Shown one piece after another: positions 17,768 to 27,442 of a DNA stretch of 64,000 nucleotides. The DNA comes from an uncultured Lachnospiraceae bacterium (GTDB taxonomy: Bacteria > Bacillota > Clostridia > Lachnospirales > Lachnospiraceae). The number at the start of each line of letters is the position of its first letter. The first letter of the stretch is position 1. The stretch spans positions 1 through 64,000 of the forward strand of contig CALZBR010000004.1 in NCBI GenBank assembly GCA_945621435.1. Reading direction: 5' to 3'. The position numbers and the translations under genes were made by a program. The notes beneath the pieces were generated by a model. That model had not been told where the DNA came from and did not search any database. It worked only from the letters and a program-made list of their open reading frames with translations.

Positions 17768-17882
17768 ATTGCGAGAGAAATCATGGGAAGAAATCAGGGA
17801 AAGATATTCGGGAAAAATCAGGGGAAGAGCTTTAGAAAGAAATCTACGAAAACGGATTTCGGGAAAACAAGGAGGAGAGGGA

Positions 17883-18908
17883 ATGCGGCTGAGCGTCATA
17901 GTGCCGGTATACAATATGGAGGCTGACGGTAAGCTGGCTTACTGTATGGATTCGCTGGTGAATCAGACCATCAGCGATTATGAAATCATTGCGGTAGACG
18001 ATGCTTCCACGGATGGTTCCCTGAGTGTGTTGAGAGAGTATGAGAAGAACTATCCCGGCAAGGTGAAGGTTCTGGCTCTGCAGGAGAATCATCGCCAGGG
18101 AGGAGCCAAGAATAAGGGCCTCGCCATTAGCAGCGGCGAGTTTATCGGCTTTGTGGACAGTGATGACTGGGTGACTCCGGATTGCTATGAGAAGCTGCTT
18201 GGGAAGGCGGAGGAGACAGGAGCCGATGTGGTGGCCTGTGATTTCTGTTATGTGACGGAGCATACCATGGCGCCAATGGACAGGGTACCCTGCAACAGAC
18301 CGGAGCAGACAGGGGTGCTGGATCACGACAGAAAAGTGGCGTTATTCATGAATCCCGGGGCTGCAGTGACCAAGATTTATAAGAGGAATCTACTGTTTGA
18401 CGAGCCCTTTGCGTTTCCTGAGCATATATTTTATGAGGATAATGCTGTGGGGATTGAGCTGTTGAGACGGGCGACTCGTTTTGAATACATTGAGGAAGCT
18501 CTGTACTTTTATTATCAGCATGGAAATTCCACGGTTCATGTGATTACCGAGGAGCGCTGTGAGGATCGCCTGCAGGCGATGCGGATTATGTACGGATATG
18601 CCAGGGACAAGGGATATCTGAAGGAATTTTATCCGGAATTGGAATTCAAGTTTACCAATTTGTTTTACCAAAATACTTTGTTTTCCTATATGCAGGGAAA
18701 ACAGAGGAAGAAGCTGGGATTTATCCGAAGAATGGGAAAGGAAATGAGGGAGACCTTCCCGGATTTTCAGAAGAATCCCTATTACGGGAAACAGGTACAT
18801 CCGGAAGAAAAGAAGCTTATGGGGATGCAGCAGCGCTCCACGCTTGTATTCTTCCTGTATTATAAAGCGCTGTATCTCTGGCGCGGACTGAAGAAAAGGA
18901 AGGGATGA
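17883..18908 (+). CDS. GT2 family glycosyltransferase
   Basis: 341 residues: a GT2 domain (about 1-230) with PVYNMEADGKLAYCMDSLVNQT, DDASTDGS and the metal motif FVDSDDWV, then a helical, basic C-terminal tail that may sit on the membrane. It resembles EpsJ/WcaA-type transferases. I chose ATG 17883 because AGGAGGAG precedes it; the frame is open 38 codons further back to a TTG at 17769, but that stretch is a low-complexity purine-rich sequence without a start signal. It probably adds one sugar to the lipid-linked repeat. Donor is unknown. Confidence 0.82.
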   Translation: MRLSVIVPVYNMEADGKLAYCMDSLVNQTISDYEIIAVDDASTDGSLSVLREYEKNYPGKVKVLALQENHRQGGAKNKGLAISSGEFIGFVDSDDWVTPDCYEKLLGKAEETGADVVACDFCYVTEHTMAPMDRVPCNRPEQTGVLDHDRKVALFMNPGAAVTKIYKRNLLFDEPFAFPEHIFYEDNAVGIELLRRATRFEYIEEALYFYYQHGNSTVHVITEERCEDRLQAMRIMYGYARDKGYLKEFYPELEFKFTNLFYQNTLFSYMQGKQRKKLGFIRRMGKEMRETFPDFQKNPYYGKQVHPEEKKLMGMQQRSTLVFFLYYKALYLWRGLKKRKG

Positions 18909-18914
18909 TTTGTT

Positions 18915-19637
18915 ATGGTATTGTCAGGACATCAGCCGAATTACTGGCCTTATCCCGGTCTGATCGGGAAGATTATGCTGTCGGACAGCTTTGTCTATGT
19001 GACTAAGGTGCAGTTTGAAAAGAAGAGCTGGCAGAAGAGAAATCGTATCAGAACCAAAGAAGGATGGAATTATATTCAGGTTCCCACCATCACCAAGGGA
19101 AAGTTCGATCAGAATATCTGCGAGGTGGAGATAGATAACAATACAGACTGGCGGGAAAAAACACTGAAGACCATTCAGCTCCTATACGGAAAGGCACCGT
19201 ATTTCAAGGAGTACTATGACTTTCTGGTGGATTTGTACGGGAAGGAATGGAAATATCTGTCCAATCTGGATATTCATATCATGAATTTTATCTTGGAGGA
19301 TCTGGGTTGCAGGACGCAGATTTACTACGATCAGGATTATGAGTTTGAAGGCTCCAAGACAGCAATGCTGGTGGATATGTGCAGGAAGCTGAACTGTGAT
19401 ACTTACCTCTCTAACCTGGGCAGCTCTGCTTATGTGCAGATTCCTGAGTTCACCGGGGCGGGGCTAAACCACAGATATATTGATTACAAGGGCGTGACCT
19501 ACAGACAGCAGTTTGGCGGCTTCGAACCCGGTCTGTCCATCCTGGATATGCTGATGAACTGTGGACGGGAGAAAACAAAAGAAATCGTTACCGACCGGGC
19601 AAATTATGCATTCAGCGAGCTGAACAAGGATCTGTAA
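18915..19637 (+). CDS. WbqC-like family protein
   Basis: 240 residues. It begins with LSGHQPNYWPYPGLIGKI, the hallmark of the WbqC family, followed by FVYVTKVQFEKKSWQKRNRI and a conserved HRYIDY region. The family lies in O-antigen and glycan loci and its biochemical role is not settled; an acyl or amide transfer role on sugars has been suggested by context only. The gene is six bases after the GT2 gene and closes the pse run. It faces a convergent SGNH gene only nine bases away. Confidence 0.85.
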   Translation: MVLSGHQPNYWPYPGLIGKIMLSDSFVYVTKVQFEKKSWQKRNRIRTKEGWNYIQVPTITKGKFDQNICEVEIDNNTDWREKTLKTIQLLYGKAPYFKEYYDFLVDLYGKEWKYLSNLDIHIMNFILEDLGCRTQIYYDQDYEFEGSKTAMLVDMCRKLNCDTYLSNLGSSAYVQIPEFTGAGLNHRYIDYKGVTYRQQFGGFEPGLSILDMLMNCGREKTKEIVTDRANYAFSELNKDL

Positions 19638-19679
19638 GGCAAGTGTTTAGGGGCGGATGGCTTGCAGGATACACTTGCC
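19638..19679. repeat. inverted repeat at convergent gene ends
   Basis: GGCAAGTGT (19638-19646) and ACACTTGCC (19671-19679) are perfect 9-base arms separated by 24 bases. The right arm lies in the last codons of the SGNH gene. With no T tract this is a weak terminator at best, but it is the only structure between these convergent genes. Confidence 0.4.
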
Positions 19680-21029
19680 GATCAGGAAACGTCCTGCCTC
19701 GTTGGGATGAACACCGTCTGAAAGATATTGAGCATGGTTTTCCTGTGTGATTCCGGAAAGATGGTAAGTATCTGCAACTTTGACGTTCATTTCATCTGCC
19801 AACCGAAGAATGGCATCGACGTATTCCTCGAAAGCTAAGGGATTAGGGGGATTCGGTATCAGGGAGGTATAGGTGGGGGTACACAAAACAATCTCTGCTC
19901 CCGGTGAGTGCTTTCTGATTTCAAGGATGGAGGAACGAATGGCGCCGGAATATGTCGTAATGTCATAGGGGTCAGCAAAGTTTATGGGACAACTGTAAAA
20001 GTAATCGTTCAGTCCATAGTTTAGGATATAGTATGTGTTGGAATTGCTGATTTCTTCGGTCTGATAGGTAAGTACATCGGTATGGGCCTGTAAGTGCTCC
20101 GGGAAAAAGGAAGCGTCTTTGTTGTATAAAGCATTCAGCATGTCCGAAAGAGAGCTTGTGGTACTTTCGCATAGAGATGCGCTGGCTCCGCCATAACCGA
20201 TGTTGTAGACGGTAGCACCGGTAAGTCCGCTCAACATGCCCGGAATGGATAAATCTCCCTTAAAATTTCCAAGAACACTGTCTCCGAGAAAGAAGATAGT
20301 TTTGTCGCTGAGATCAGGATAATCGGGAGGTGTGCTACGCAGTGCGGCAGTGACATGTCTGAGGTTTTCCGTGTATGATTCCGTGTTATCCTGAGTCACA
20401 AGATAGGATGAGTTGCGTGTGCTGTTGGATACAAGGAAGAAAGCTGCGTCTTCGCTGACAAGAAAATGATCTCTGTAGAGAGACGGGTTGGAAATCAGGA
20501 AATCGCAGGCGCTGAAGCAATATAGATTTGCATTTGCCGGTAATTCTGTTGTGGACAAAACGGCACAGTATGCGTCCAGAATACGCTGATATTCAGCATC
20601 CGACAATGCAGTCCAATAGGAAGAATCGGGATATGCCATGATCAGTTCGAAGGTAATGGCAGGATATTGTCCTATCAATCTGTTGAGTTCGGAAGCAGCG
20701 ATTTTGTCCGGCAGAAAGCAGAAGTAGATTGTGCCCACGGTATTGTTGGAGCTGCAAATACGCTGTACATACTCATGAAAGGTTTTAAAGTCAGGAATGG
20801 TATAGTCGGTGAATAAAGGAGTTTTGAGAAGATATTTATAAAAAAAGTCCTGCGGATAGGTTGTTATGGGATACATGGATAACAACACTGTATCGTATTG
20901 CTCGGAATCGATTCTGATAAAGTCCCTGCGTTTGCCTTTGGTGTTGAAGGAATAGACAGAAATAAGGATTAAGGTGATACCGGCAACTATAAGCAATAAG
21001 ACAAAAAAATTCTTTCGTGTGAGTTTCAT
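19647..21029 (-). CDS. membrane-anchored SGNH/GDSL hydrolase with extra N-terminal domain
   Basis: 460 residues on the minus strand. One N-terminal membrane helix (residues 9-28) is followed by an extra domain of about 200 residues I do not recognise, then an SGNH domain (about 240-460). Block I is FFLGDSVLGN (nucleophile serine), the glycine block is YNIGYGGAS, block III NYGLNDYF (oxyanion Asn) and block V DGVHPNEAGR (Asp/His). All catalytic residues are present. The active domain faces outside, so it may remove or transfer O-acetyl or other acyl groups on the surface glycan. It has its own divergent promoter. Two related SGNH genes lie at 22902 and 30562. Confidence 0.8.
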   Translation of the reverse strand: MKLTRKNFFVLLLIVAGITLILISVYSFNTKGKRRDFIRIDSEQYDTVLLSMYPITTYPQDFFYKYLLKTPLFTDYTIPDFKTFHEYVQRICSSNNTVGTIYFCFLPDKIAASELNRLIGQYPAITFELIMAYPDSSYWTALSDAEYQRILDAYCAVLSTTELPANANLYCFSACDFLISNPSLYRDHFLVSEDAAFFLVSNSTRNSSYLVTQDNTESYTENLRHVTAALRSTPPDYPDLSDKTIFFLGDSVLGNFKGDLSIPGMLSGLTGATVYNIGYGGASASLCESTTSSLSDMLNALYNKDASFFPEHLQAHTDVLTYQTEEISNSNTYYILNYGLNDYFYSCPINFADPYDITTYSGAIRSSILEIRKHSPGAEIVLCTPTYTSLIPNPPNPLAFEEYVDAILRLADEMNVKVADTYHLSGITQENHAQYLSDGVHPNEAGRFLIGKCILQAIRP

Positions 21030-21070
21030 GGTATTGTTTTCCCGATGGCAAGTTTATGGTTACCGATAGT

Positions 21071-21099
21071 ATTATAACAGACAAAAGCTTTTATGCCAA
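21071..21099 (-). promoter_or_regulatory. promoter of the 19647-21029 SGNH gene
   Basis: On the minus strand TTGGCA (21094-21099), 17-base spacer and TATAAT (21071-21076). It would start transcription about 35 bases before the SGNH start codon. Confidence 0.75.
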
Positions 21100-21104
21100 A
21101 TAAT

Positions 21105-21133
21105 TTTACTTGTGGAAGAGATTGTGATACAAT
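21105..21133 (+). promoter_or_regulatory. promoter of the PglK-like ABC transporter operon
   Basis: TTTACT (21105-21110), 17-base spacer, TACAAT (21128-21133). It is back to back with the minus-strand promoter at 21071-21099 and lies 20 bases before the ABC transporter start. Confidence 0.6.
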
Positions 21134-21152
21134 AATTGCGGAGTGAAAAAGC

Positions 21153-22898
21153 ATGTTAAAAATAATTAAGAAACTCAATGTTCTGCTGGATAAAAGACAG
21201 AAACGCGTTATGTTCGGACTCACCGTAATGATGGTAGTCGGGGCCTTTTTGCAGACTCTCGGGGTAGGACTTCTGGTGCAGGTGGTGAATCTGGTCATTG
21301 ATACCAATGCCATGCAGAAAAACAAGATTCTGGTATGGTTATACAATCTGCTTGGGTTTGAGAGCTACAAGAGCTTTTCCGTCACGATTATGGTGTTGCT
21401 GATCCTGACCTTTGTGGTAAAGAATCTGTTTCTGTACTTACAGCAGAAGCTGACCTATGCTTTTGTGTACGGCAATCAGTTCCGTACCTCCGAACGCATG
21501 ATGTGCAACTATCTGCGCAGAAGCTATGAGTTCTATCTGAATGCGGATACAGCCATTGTACAGAGGAGCATTACCTCTGATGTGAATAATATGTATGCTC
21601 TGATTCTGGCGCTGCTGCAGCTCTTTTCCGATGGAGCAGTGTCAATTTTTGTGATTACCTACTGCTTTGTTACAAATGGCGTTATGACTCTTCTTTTGGG
21701 AAGCGTACTGGTCGTAATGATGCTTTTGATCAAGGGTGTTTTGAAGCCCATCATGTATCAGGCGGGAAAAGACAATCAGGACTATTACAGTGGTCTGTTT
21801 AAATGGATCTCCCAGACGGTTCTCGGCATCAAGGAAGTAAAGGTCTGTACCAAGGAGCAGTATTTTGTGGATGCCTATAAGAAGTGCGGTCGCGGTTATG
21901 TCCATGCAGTTCAGAAATACAGTCTCTACAATTCCATTCCGAAATTGTTGCTGGAGAGTGCCTGCGTGGCAGCCATGGTGGGATATATGATTTTTCAGGT
22001 GGCTGTAGGAGCCCCCACGGATGATATGCTGAGCGTTCTGACTACCCTGGCGGCAGCGGCTTTTGTGCTGTTGCCCTGCGTGAACCGTATCAGCAATCAG
22101 ATTACGGCAATCGCTTATTGTGAACCCTGCTTCATGGGTGTCAGTGACAATCTGCAGGATGAGATTAACGGACAGAATGTGGATATGTCCTTTGCGACGG
22201 ATGAGGAGAAGCTGCCTGTAACCGAGAGCATTGAACTGAAGGATATTACGTATGCATATCCCAATACGGACAAATTGATCTTTGATCATGCCGATCTGTC
22301 TATCCCGGTAGGGAAATCGGTGGGAATCGTGGGTACCTCCGGCGCCGGTAAGAGTACGGTGGTTGATATACTTCTTGGTCTGTTGGAGCTCCGGGAAGGA
22401 GAGGTCTGCGCAGACGGAGAGAATGTAAAATTACATTACAGGAGCTGGCTGAAGAATATCGGATATATTCCGCAGATGATATTTATGCTGGATGACACGA
22501 TCCGGAACAATGTGGCGTTTGGCGTACCTGCGGAACAGATTGATGAAGACAGGGTATGGGAAGTATTGCGGGAGGCTCAAATGGACGAATTTGTAAAGAG
22601 TCTGCCTGAAGGCCTGGATACCGGCATCGGAGAACGCGGAATTCGTTTGTCCGGAGGACAGAGACAGCGTATCGGTATTGCCAGAGCGCTGTACCACGCG
22701 CCTGAGGTATTGGTGCTGGATGAAGCGACTTCCGCACTTGACAATGATACTGAGAAGGCGATTATGGATTCCATCAATATGCTGCATGGAAAGAAGACTT
22801 TGATAATTATTGCGCATAGATTACAGACCATCGAGAAATGCGATATTGTGTATCGCGTGGAGAACGGCAAGGCAACAATTGAACGGGGCAGTGTATAG
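21153..22898 (+). CDS. ABC-type glycan flippase (PglK-like), fused permease-ATPase
   Basis: 581 residues: six membrane helices in the first 320 residues and an ATPase domain from about residue 355. Walker A is GTSGAGKST, the signature LSGGQRQR, Walker B VLVLDEATSAL and the H-loop IIAHRL. The start (KKLNVLLDKRQKRVMFGLTV followed by GAFLQTLGVGLL) closely follows PglK, the Campylobacter lipid-linked oligosaccharide flippase. It likely turns undecaprenyl-diphosphate-linked glycan over to the outside. This is one of two ABC systems in the locus; the other is Wzm/Wzt at 38905-42796. It may head the unit running to 30565. Confidence 0.85.
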   Translation: MLKIIKKLNVLLDKRQKRVMFGLTVMMVVGAFLQTLGVGLLVQVVNLVIDTNAMQKNKILVWLYNLLGFESYKSFSVTIMVLLILTFVVKNLFLYLQQKLTYAFVYGNQFRTSERMMCNYLRRSYEFYLNADTAIVQRSITSDVNNMYALILALLQLFSDGAVSIFVITYCFVTNGVMTLLLGSVLVVMMLLIKGVLKPIMYQAGKDNQDYYSGLFKWISQTVLGIKEVKVCTKEQYFVDAYKKCGRGYVHAVQKYSLYNSIPKLLLESACVAAMVGYMIFQVAVGAPTDDMLSVLTTLAAAAFVLLPCVNRISNQITAIAYCEPCFMGVSDNLQDEINGQNVDMSFATDEEKLPVTESIELKDITYAYPNTDKLIFDHADLSIPVGKSVGIVGTSGAGKSTVVDILLGLLELREGEVCADGENVKLHYRSWLKNIGYIPQMIFMLDDTIRNNVAFGVPAEQIDEDRVWEVLREAQMDEFVKSLPEGLDTGIGERGIRLSGGQRQRIGIARALYHAPEVLVLDEATSALDNDTEKAIMDSINMLHGKKTLIIIAHRLQTIEKCDIVYRVENGKATIERGSV

Positions 22899-22901
22899 AG
22901 A

Positions 22902-23750
22902 ATGAAATGGGAAATCTGGCGGAAAAAGCTTATATATGTGGTTCCTGCACTGGTGATATTTGTGTTGCTTTACAGCTTTACACATATTCAAAGAGAACCT
23001 GAACACAAGCAACAGATACAGATTCTCGCCCTTGGAGACAGTGTATTCGGGCTTGTGCGGGACGAGACCGGGATTCCGGCCATGCTGGGGGAAGCTCTGG
23101 GCAAAACCATTTATAACGGGGGGCTTGGCGGAACCTGTATTGCACGCATTGACAGGGAAAACAGGTTGGATAATTATATGGAATCTCTTTCCCTGGCAGC
23201 CATAACAAAGGCGATGGAATCAGAAGAATTCGGTCCGCAGAAGGCTGTCTATACAAAGGAGCCTATCAAGCAGTATTATTCGTCAACCATAGATGGGATG
23301 GCGGCTATAGATATGGAGTCCGTGGAAATCATATTGATTGAGCATGGATTAAATGATTTTTATGCCGGTGTGCCCTTGAGAAATGAAGAGGATCCCATGG
23401 ATGAATATACCTTTGCGGGTGCGCTGAGGAGTTCGATTGAATCTCTGAAAAAGGCGAATCCCAAAGCAAGAATCATCTTGGTGACCCCTACCTATACATG
23501 GATACGGGGATTTTACAACTGTGAGGAATTTGATGCAGGTTATGGGAACCAGGAGGCTTATGTGGAAGAGGAGATCAGGATCGCGGCGGAGTACGGCGTG
23601 GAAATCATTGACGTGTATCATGACTTTTTCCCGCATGAGAAGCCGGAGGACTGGGAACTGTATACTGCAGACGGAATGCATCCCAATGAGGCCGGACGCA
23701 GAATGATCGTGGAAAAGATACTCAGTTATTTGAATGGAGGAGAAAAATAG
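22902..23750 (+). CDS. membrane-anchored SGNH/GDSL hydrolase
   Basis: 282 residues with one N-terminal membrane helix (about residues 10-28). SGNH blocks are complete: LALGDSVFG (nucleophile serine), YNGGLGGTC, IEHGLNDFY and DGMHPNEAGR. It is close to the C-terminal domain of the 19647-21029 protein (shared GALRSSIE, LVTPTYTW) but lacks the extra N-terminal domain. It starts three bases after the flippase gene and its stop overlaps the GTG of the next gene, so all three are co-transcribed. Probably an extracytoplasmic esterase or acyltransferase for the glycan; substrate unknown. Confidence 0.8.
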   Translation: MKWEIWRKKLIYVVPALVIFVLLYSFTHIQREPEHKQQIQILALGDSVFGLVRDETGIPAMLGEALGKTIYNGGLGGTCIARIDRENRLDNYMESLSLAAITKAMESEEFGPQKAVYTKEPIKQYYSSTIDGMAAIDMESVEIILIEHGLNDFYAGVPLRNEEDPMDEYTFAGALRSSIESLKKANPKARIILVTPTYTWIRGFYNCEEFDAGYGNQEAYVEEEIRIAAEYGVEIIDVYHDFFPHEKPEDWELYTADGMHPNEAGRRMIVEKILSYLNGGEK

Positions 23751-25297
23751 TGTCTCCCGTGAAGTTTTTTGAAAATCTTCAAAACAGAATAAAACGTGAA
23801 TGGAAGCTGGCTTTTGTTTCGGCAGTCGTTATCGGAATGATGATTCATCTTCCTGTTCTGCTTTCGGATATTCCCAACCACGACGGCCTGGACAGCTTAT
23901 ATTTTGATCAGAACATGATTACCTCCGGCAGGTGGTTTCTGATGGTGGCCTGCGGATTTTCGTCTTTTTACAGTCTTCCGTGGGTAATCGGGCTGTTGGG
24001 ATTTCTGTTCCTGGGGATGACGGCGGCGGCTCTCGTAGAGATTCTGGAGGTTAAGAAGAGCTGGGCAGTCATTTTGATCAGCGGTTTGCTGGTGTCGTTT
24101 CCGGTGCTGACTTCTACCTTTGCCTATGTATTTACTCTGGACGGTTATATGCTGGCGCTGTTGCTGGCGACTTTATCCGTGCTGTTTACAAAGAAATATC
24201 GTTATGGCTTCCTGCCGGGAGCCTTGTGCCTGGCCTTCAGTATGGGAGTGTATCAGGCGTATCTGTCTTTTGCCATGATTCTTTCGATTTTTGCATTGCT
24301 GGATTCCTTTGCGGGGGCAGGAACCGTTCGTGAGAAGTTGTCCGGCGTGGCAAGGTTTTTGCTCATGGGGATTGTGGGAACGGCAGGCTATTATGGAATC
24401 CTGCAGCTGCTTCTGACGATTCAGGGAAAGCAGCTTGCCTCTTATCAGGGAATTGACGGTATGACATCCGGCGGTTCGTCAGGCGGGATTGTAACTACGG
24501 TTGCACGGATGTATCGTGATTTCGCTGCCTTTACCCTAAAGGGAAATGTACTGTTCCGGAATGGTATTTCGGCATTGGCCTGCGGTGCACTGGGGCTGGC
24601 GGCGATGGGCGTACTTGTTGCACTGGTGCTGAAAAGAAAATGGTGGAAGAGGGTTACTTTTTTTGCTATAATAGTTGCGGTTGCAGTGTTGCTGCCGCCG
24701 GTGACGAACGTGATTCTGCTTGTTTCACCCTCAGTCAATTATCATCTGCTGATGCGTTATCAGTGGGTGTTGTATTTCATTGGGGCAACGGCATTTGTCA
24801 GCAGATATACACCCGAGACCAAGAATGGCTGGGTGTGGGAGTGGCTGGCGCTGGCAGCAGCTTTTATCCTTGTATTTTTCTATGGTGTGACGGACAATAT
24901 CGGCTATTCCAATCTGGAAAAGAAATATGAGAAGACTTATGCCTACTGCGTGCGATTGTTAGATCGCATCGAGCAGACGGAAGGGTACTATCAGGGAATC
25001 CCCATTGCCATGATAGGGGTTGTGGGAGACGAGCAATTCCCGGAGACAGACCTCACGAAGGAGGTTACTTCCGGCATGATTGGAATCCACGGGGACATGT
25101 TGCTTTACACCGGCCCCAATTACCAGAAGTTTATCCGGAATTATCTGGGAGCAACATTAAATATTCTTCCCGCAGGAGCCATGGAGGAGATGTATTACGA
25201 TGAGGAGTACGTTGCCATGGACAGCTTTCCGGGGGAGAATTCCATACGGATTATCGATGGGATCATGTATATCAAGACAGAGAACACGACCCGTTAA
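23750..25297 (+). CDS. glucosyltransferase domain membrane protein (GtrII-like)
   Basis: 515 residues with about 10-11 membrane helices. After the first helix the loop reads DIPNHDGLDSLYFDQNMITSG, with the paired acids and R-W-F motif found in the Glucos_trans_II/GtrII family, and YSLPWVIGLLGFL follows. These proteins add a polyprenyl-linked sugar to a surface polymer outside the membrane. The start is GTG 23750, which overlaps the preceding stop (TAGTG), with GGAGGAG upstream. The next gene is a GtrB-like synthase of the lipid-linked donor, so the two form a plausible donor/transferase pair; the usual third partner, a GtrA flippase, is not seen. Confidence 0.75.
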   Translation: MSPVKFFENLQNRIKREWKLAFVSAVVIGMMIHLPVLLSDIPNHDGLDSLYFDQNMITSGRWFLMVACGFSSFYSLPWVIGLLGFLFLGMTAAALVEILEVKKSWAVILISGLLVSFPVLTSTFAYVFTLDGYMLALLLATLSVLFTKKYRYGFLPGALCLAFSMGVYQAYLSFAMILSIFALLDSFAGAGTVREKLSGVARFLLMGIVGTAGYYGILQLLLTIQGKQLASYQGIDGMTSGGSSGGIVTTVARMYRDFAAFTLKGNVLFRNGISALACGALGLAAMGVLVALVLKRKWWKRVTFFAIIVAVAVLLPPVTNVILLVSPSVNYHLLMRYQWVLYFIGATAFVSRYTPETKNGWVWEWLALAAAFILVFFYGVTDNIGYSNLEKKYEKTYAYCVRLLDRIEQTEGYYQGIPIAMIGVVGDEQFPETDLTKEVTSGMIGIHGDMLLYTGPNYQKFIRNYLGATLNILPAGAMEEMYYDEEYVAMDSFPGENSIRIIDGIMYIKTENTTR

Positions 25298-25309
25298 AAG
25301 GAGGCTAAT

Positions 25310-26290
25310 ATGCCGGTTTTATCTATAGTGCTTCCTGCCTATAACGAAGAAATGAATATTGCCAACACGGCTGAGACCCTGGCAAAGCTTCTGGAGGAGC
25401 AGGGAATAGAGTATGAGCTGGTGTTTGTCAGCGACGGCTCTAAGGACAATACTTATGCGGAGATTCTGAAGGTATCACAACAGAATCCACGGATAAAGGG
25501 CGCTGAGTTTTCCAGGAACTTCGGTAAGGAAGCCGGAATTTTTGCTGGATTGGAATTAACCACGGGAGATGCTGTGATCGTGATGGACTGCGACCTGCAG
25601 CATCCGCCTGAGGCGATTCCGGAGATGTGGAGGCTGTGGAAGAACGGTGCCGAGGTAGTAGAGGGAATCAAGACAAGCAGAGGAAAAGAAAGTCTCGGGC
25701 ATAAGCTTTCGGCGGGGCTCTTTTACAAGATCATGAGCAGGCTGATCAAAATGGACATGAATGCTTCTTCTGATTTCAAGCTGTTGGACCGTAAGGTGGT
25801 AAATGTGTTGCTGGAGCTTCCGGAGCGCAATACCTTCTTCAGGGCGCTCAGCTTCTGGGCTGGCTTTCGGACAGAGAAGGTGACCTATGAGGTGCAGGAG
25901 AGACAGTATGGGGAAAGCAAGTGGTCCTTTTGGAGCCTGATGAAGTATGCCATTTCCAATGCCACATCCTTCAGCACCCTGCCCTTGCAGCTTGTGACAA
26001 TCATGGGGATTATATCGATTCTGTTCAGTGCGATACTTGCGGTTCAGACTCTGGTGCGGTTCCTTATGGGCAATGCAGTGGAGGGCTTTACCACAGTTAT
26101 TTTGTTAATCCTGATCATCGGGGGCTTTCTGATGTTGAGTCTGGGAATCATAGGACATTATATTGCCAGAATCTATGAAGAAGTGAAGGGAAGACCCAAA
26201 TATATTATCAGCAAGGTGACGGACAACGTACAGGGTGATGTTGTCGGTGCATGGAAAAGAAACGGGAGGAACGGGAAGGATTATGATTAA
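25310..26290 (+). CDS. GT2 polyprenyl-phosphate glycosyltransferase (GtrB-like)
   Basis: 326 residues: GT2 domain with PAYNEEMNIANTAETL, SDGSKDNT, SRNFGKEAGIFAGLE and the metal site VMDCDLQHPPE, then two C-terminal membrane helices (about 232-255 and 265-290). The motif set is that of bactoprenol glucosyltransferase GtrB. It probably makes undecaprenyl-phosphate glucose or a related donor for the GtrII-like protein encoded 13 bases upstream. AGGAGG precedes the ATG. It overlaps the WecE-type gene by eight bases. Confidence 0.87.
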   Translation: MPVLSIVLPAYNEEMNIANTAETLAKLLEEQGIEYELVFVSDGSKDNTYAEILKVSQQNPRIKGAEFSRNFGKEAGIFAGLELTTGDAVIVMDCDLQHPPEAIPEMWRLWKNGAEVVEGIKTSRGKESLGHKLSAGLFYKIMSRLIKMDMNASSDFKLLDRKVVNVLLELPERNTFFRALSFWAGFRTEKVTYEVQERQYGESKWSFWSLMKYAISNATSFSTLPLQLVTIMGIISILFSAILAVQTLVRFLMGNAVEGFTTVILLILIIGGFLMLSLGIIGHYIARIYEEVKGRPKYIISKVTDNVQGDVVGAWKRNGRNGKDYD

Positions 26291-27416
26291 TTTCAATGTA
26301 CCGCCCTGCGCGGAAAAAGCAATGGATTACATTAAGGAATGTGTGAAGAATCAAAAAATCTGTGGTGATGGAGCTTACACCAAAAGGTGTAACGAATGGA
26401 TCGAGAAGAGAACCGGTACTGCAAAGTGCCTTCTGACCACATCCTGCACCCATGCTACGGAACTGGCTGCACTTCTTGCCGATATCCGGCCGGGGGATGA
26501 GGTGATCATGCCGTCTTACACCTTTGTGTCTACCGCCGATGCGTTCGTACTGAGAGGAGCGGTTCCGGTGTTTGTGGATATCAGACCCGATACCATGAAT
26601 ATCGATGAGAAGCTGATTGAGGCGGCGATTACGGAGAAAACCAAGGCGATTGTGCCGGTACATTATGCAGGCGTTGCCTGTGAGATGGATACCATCATGG
26701 AGATTGCCAAACGCCATGGTCTGAAGGTGATCGAGGATGCAGCACAGGGTATCATGTCAACCTATAAGGGGAAAGCGCTGGGCACCTTCGGCGATTTTGG
26801 CTGCTATAGCTTCCATGAGACAAAGAATTACAGTATGGGAGAGGGCGGAGCACTTTTGATCCGTGAGGAAAAAGACGTTGAGGATGCCGAGATTATCAGG
26901 GAAAAGGGTACCAACCGTACGAAGTTTATACGCGGTCAGATCGATAAATATACCTGGATTAACTACGGTTCCTCTTACCTTCCCAGCGATATGAACGCAG
27001 CTTATCTCTATGCCCAGCTGGAAATCGCAGATGAGATTAACGATGCAAGACTGGCATGCTGGAATCATTATTATGAGAGACTGACTCCTTTGGCAGATGC
27101 AGGTAAGATCGAACTTCCCACAGTGCCCGAGGGCTGCGTACACAATGCACATATGTTTTATATTAAGGTGGCTGACGGCACAGAGCGTGAAAGGTTCATG
27201 AATCAGTATCTGAAAGCGGAAAACGGAATCTATGCGGTATCCCATTATGTGCCTCTGCATACTGCTCCGGCCGGTCTGAAGTTCGGACGTTTCCATGGTG
27301 AGGACAGGTATACCACCAGGGAGAGCGAGCGCCTTGTGAGACTGCCTATGTATTATGGGCTGACCATGGAACAGGTGGATTATATTTGTGATAAGGTTAT
27401 CAACTATTTTGCATAA
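26283..27416 (+). CDS. wecE: dTDP-4-amino-4,6-dideoxygalactose transaminase (WecE/RffA-type)
   Basis: 377 residues, matching the length of enterobacterial WecE (RffA). The catalytic lysine is K181 in CYSFHETKNYSMGEGG; IEDAAQGI is the cofactor-binding aspartate region, and SCTHATELAALL the phosphate-binding turn. The enzyme aminates dTDP-4-keto-6-deoxyglucose at C4 to give dTDP-Fuc4N. Its substrate is made by RfbA and RfbB, encoded 9-10 kb downstream. I chose ATG 26283 (GGGAAGGA upstream) over an in-frame start 48 bases earlier inside the GtrB-like gene. The assignment to the FcnA/WecE branch rather than another sugar aminotransferase is by motif and length. Confidence 0.85.
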   Translation: MINFNVPPCAEKAMDYIKECVKNQKICGDGAYTKRCNEWIEKRTGTAKCLLTTSCTHATELAALLADIRPGDEVIMPSYTFVSTADAFVLRGAVPVFVDIRPDTMNIDEKLIEAAITEKTKAIVPVHYAGVACEMDTIMEIAKRHGLKVIEDAAQGIMSTYKGKALGTFGDFGCYSFHETKNYSMGEGGALLIREEKDVEDAEIIREKGTNRTKFIRGQIDKYTWINYGSSYLPSDMNAAYLYAQLEIADEINDARLACWNHYYERLTPLADAGKIELPTVPEGCVHNAHMFYIKVADGTERERFMNQYLKAENGIYAVSHYVPLHTAPAGLKFGRFHGEDRYTTRESERLVRLPMYYGLTMEQVDYICDKVINYFA

Positions 27417-27442
27417 GTATTTTGCGTAAAGGATTTCAATTT

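Noticed and set aside
17769..17882. N-terminal extension of the GT2 gene from TTG 17769
   Set aside because: Low-complexity purine-rich sequence, no ribosome site, while ATG 17883 has AGGAGG and begins at the GT2 domain.
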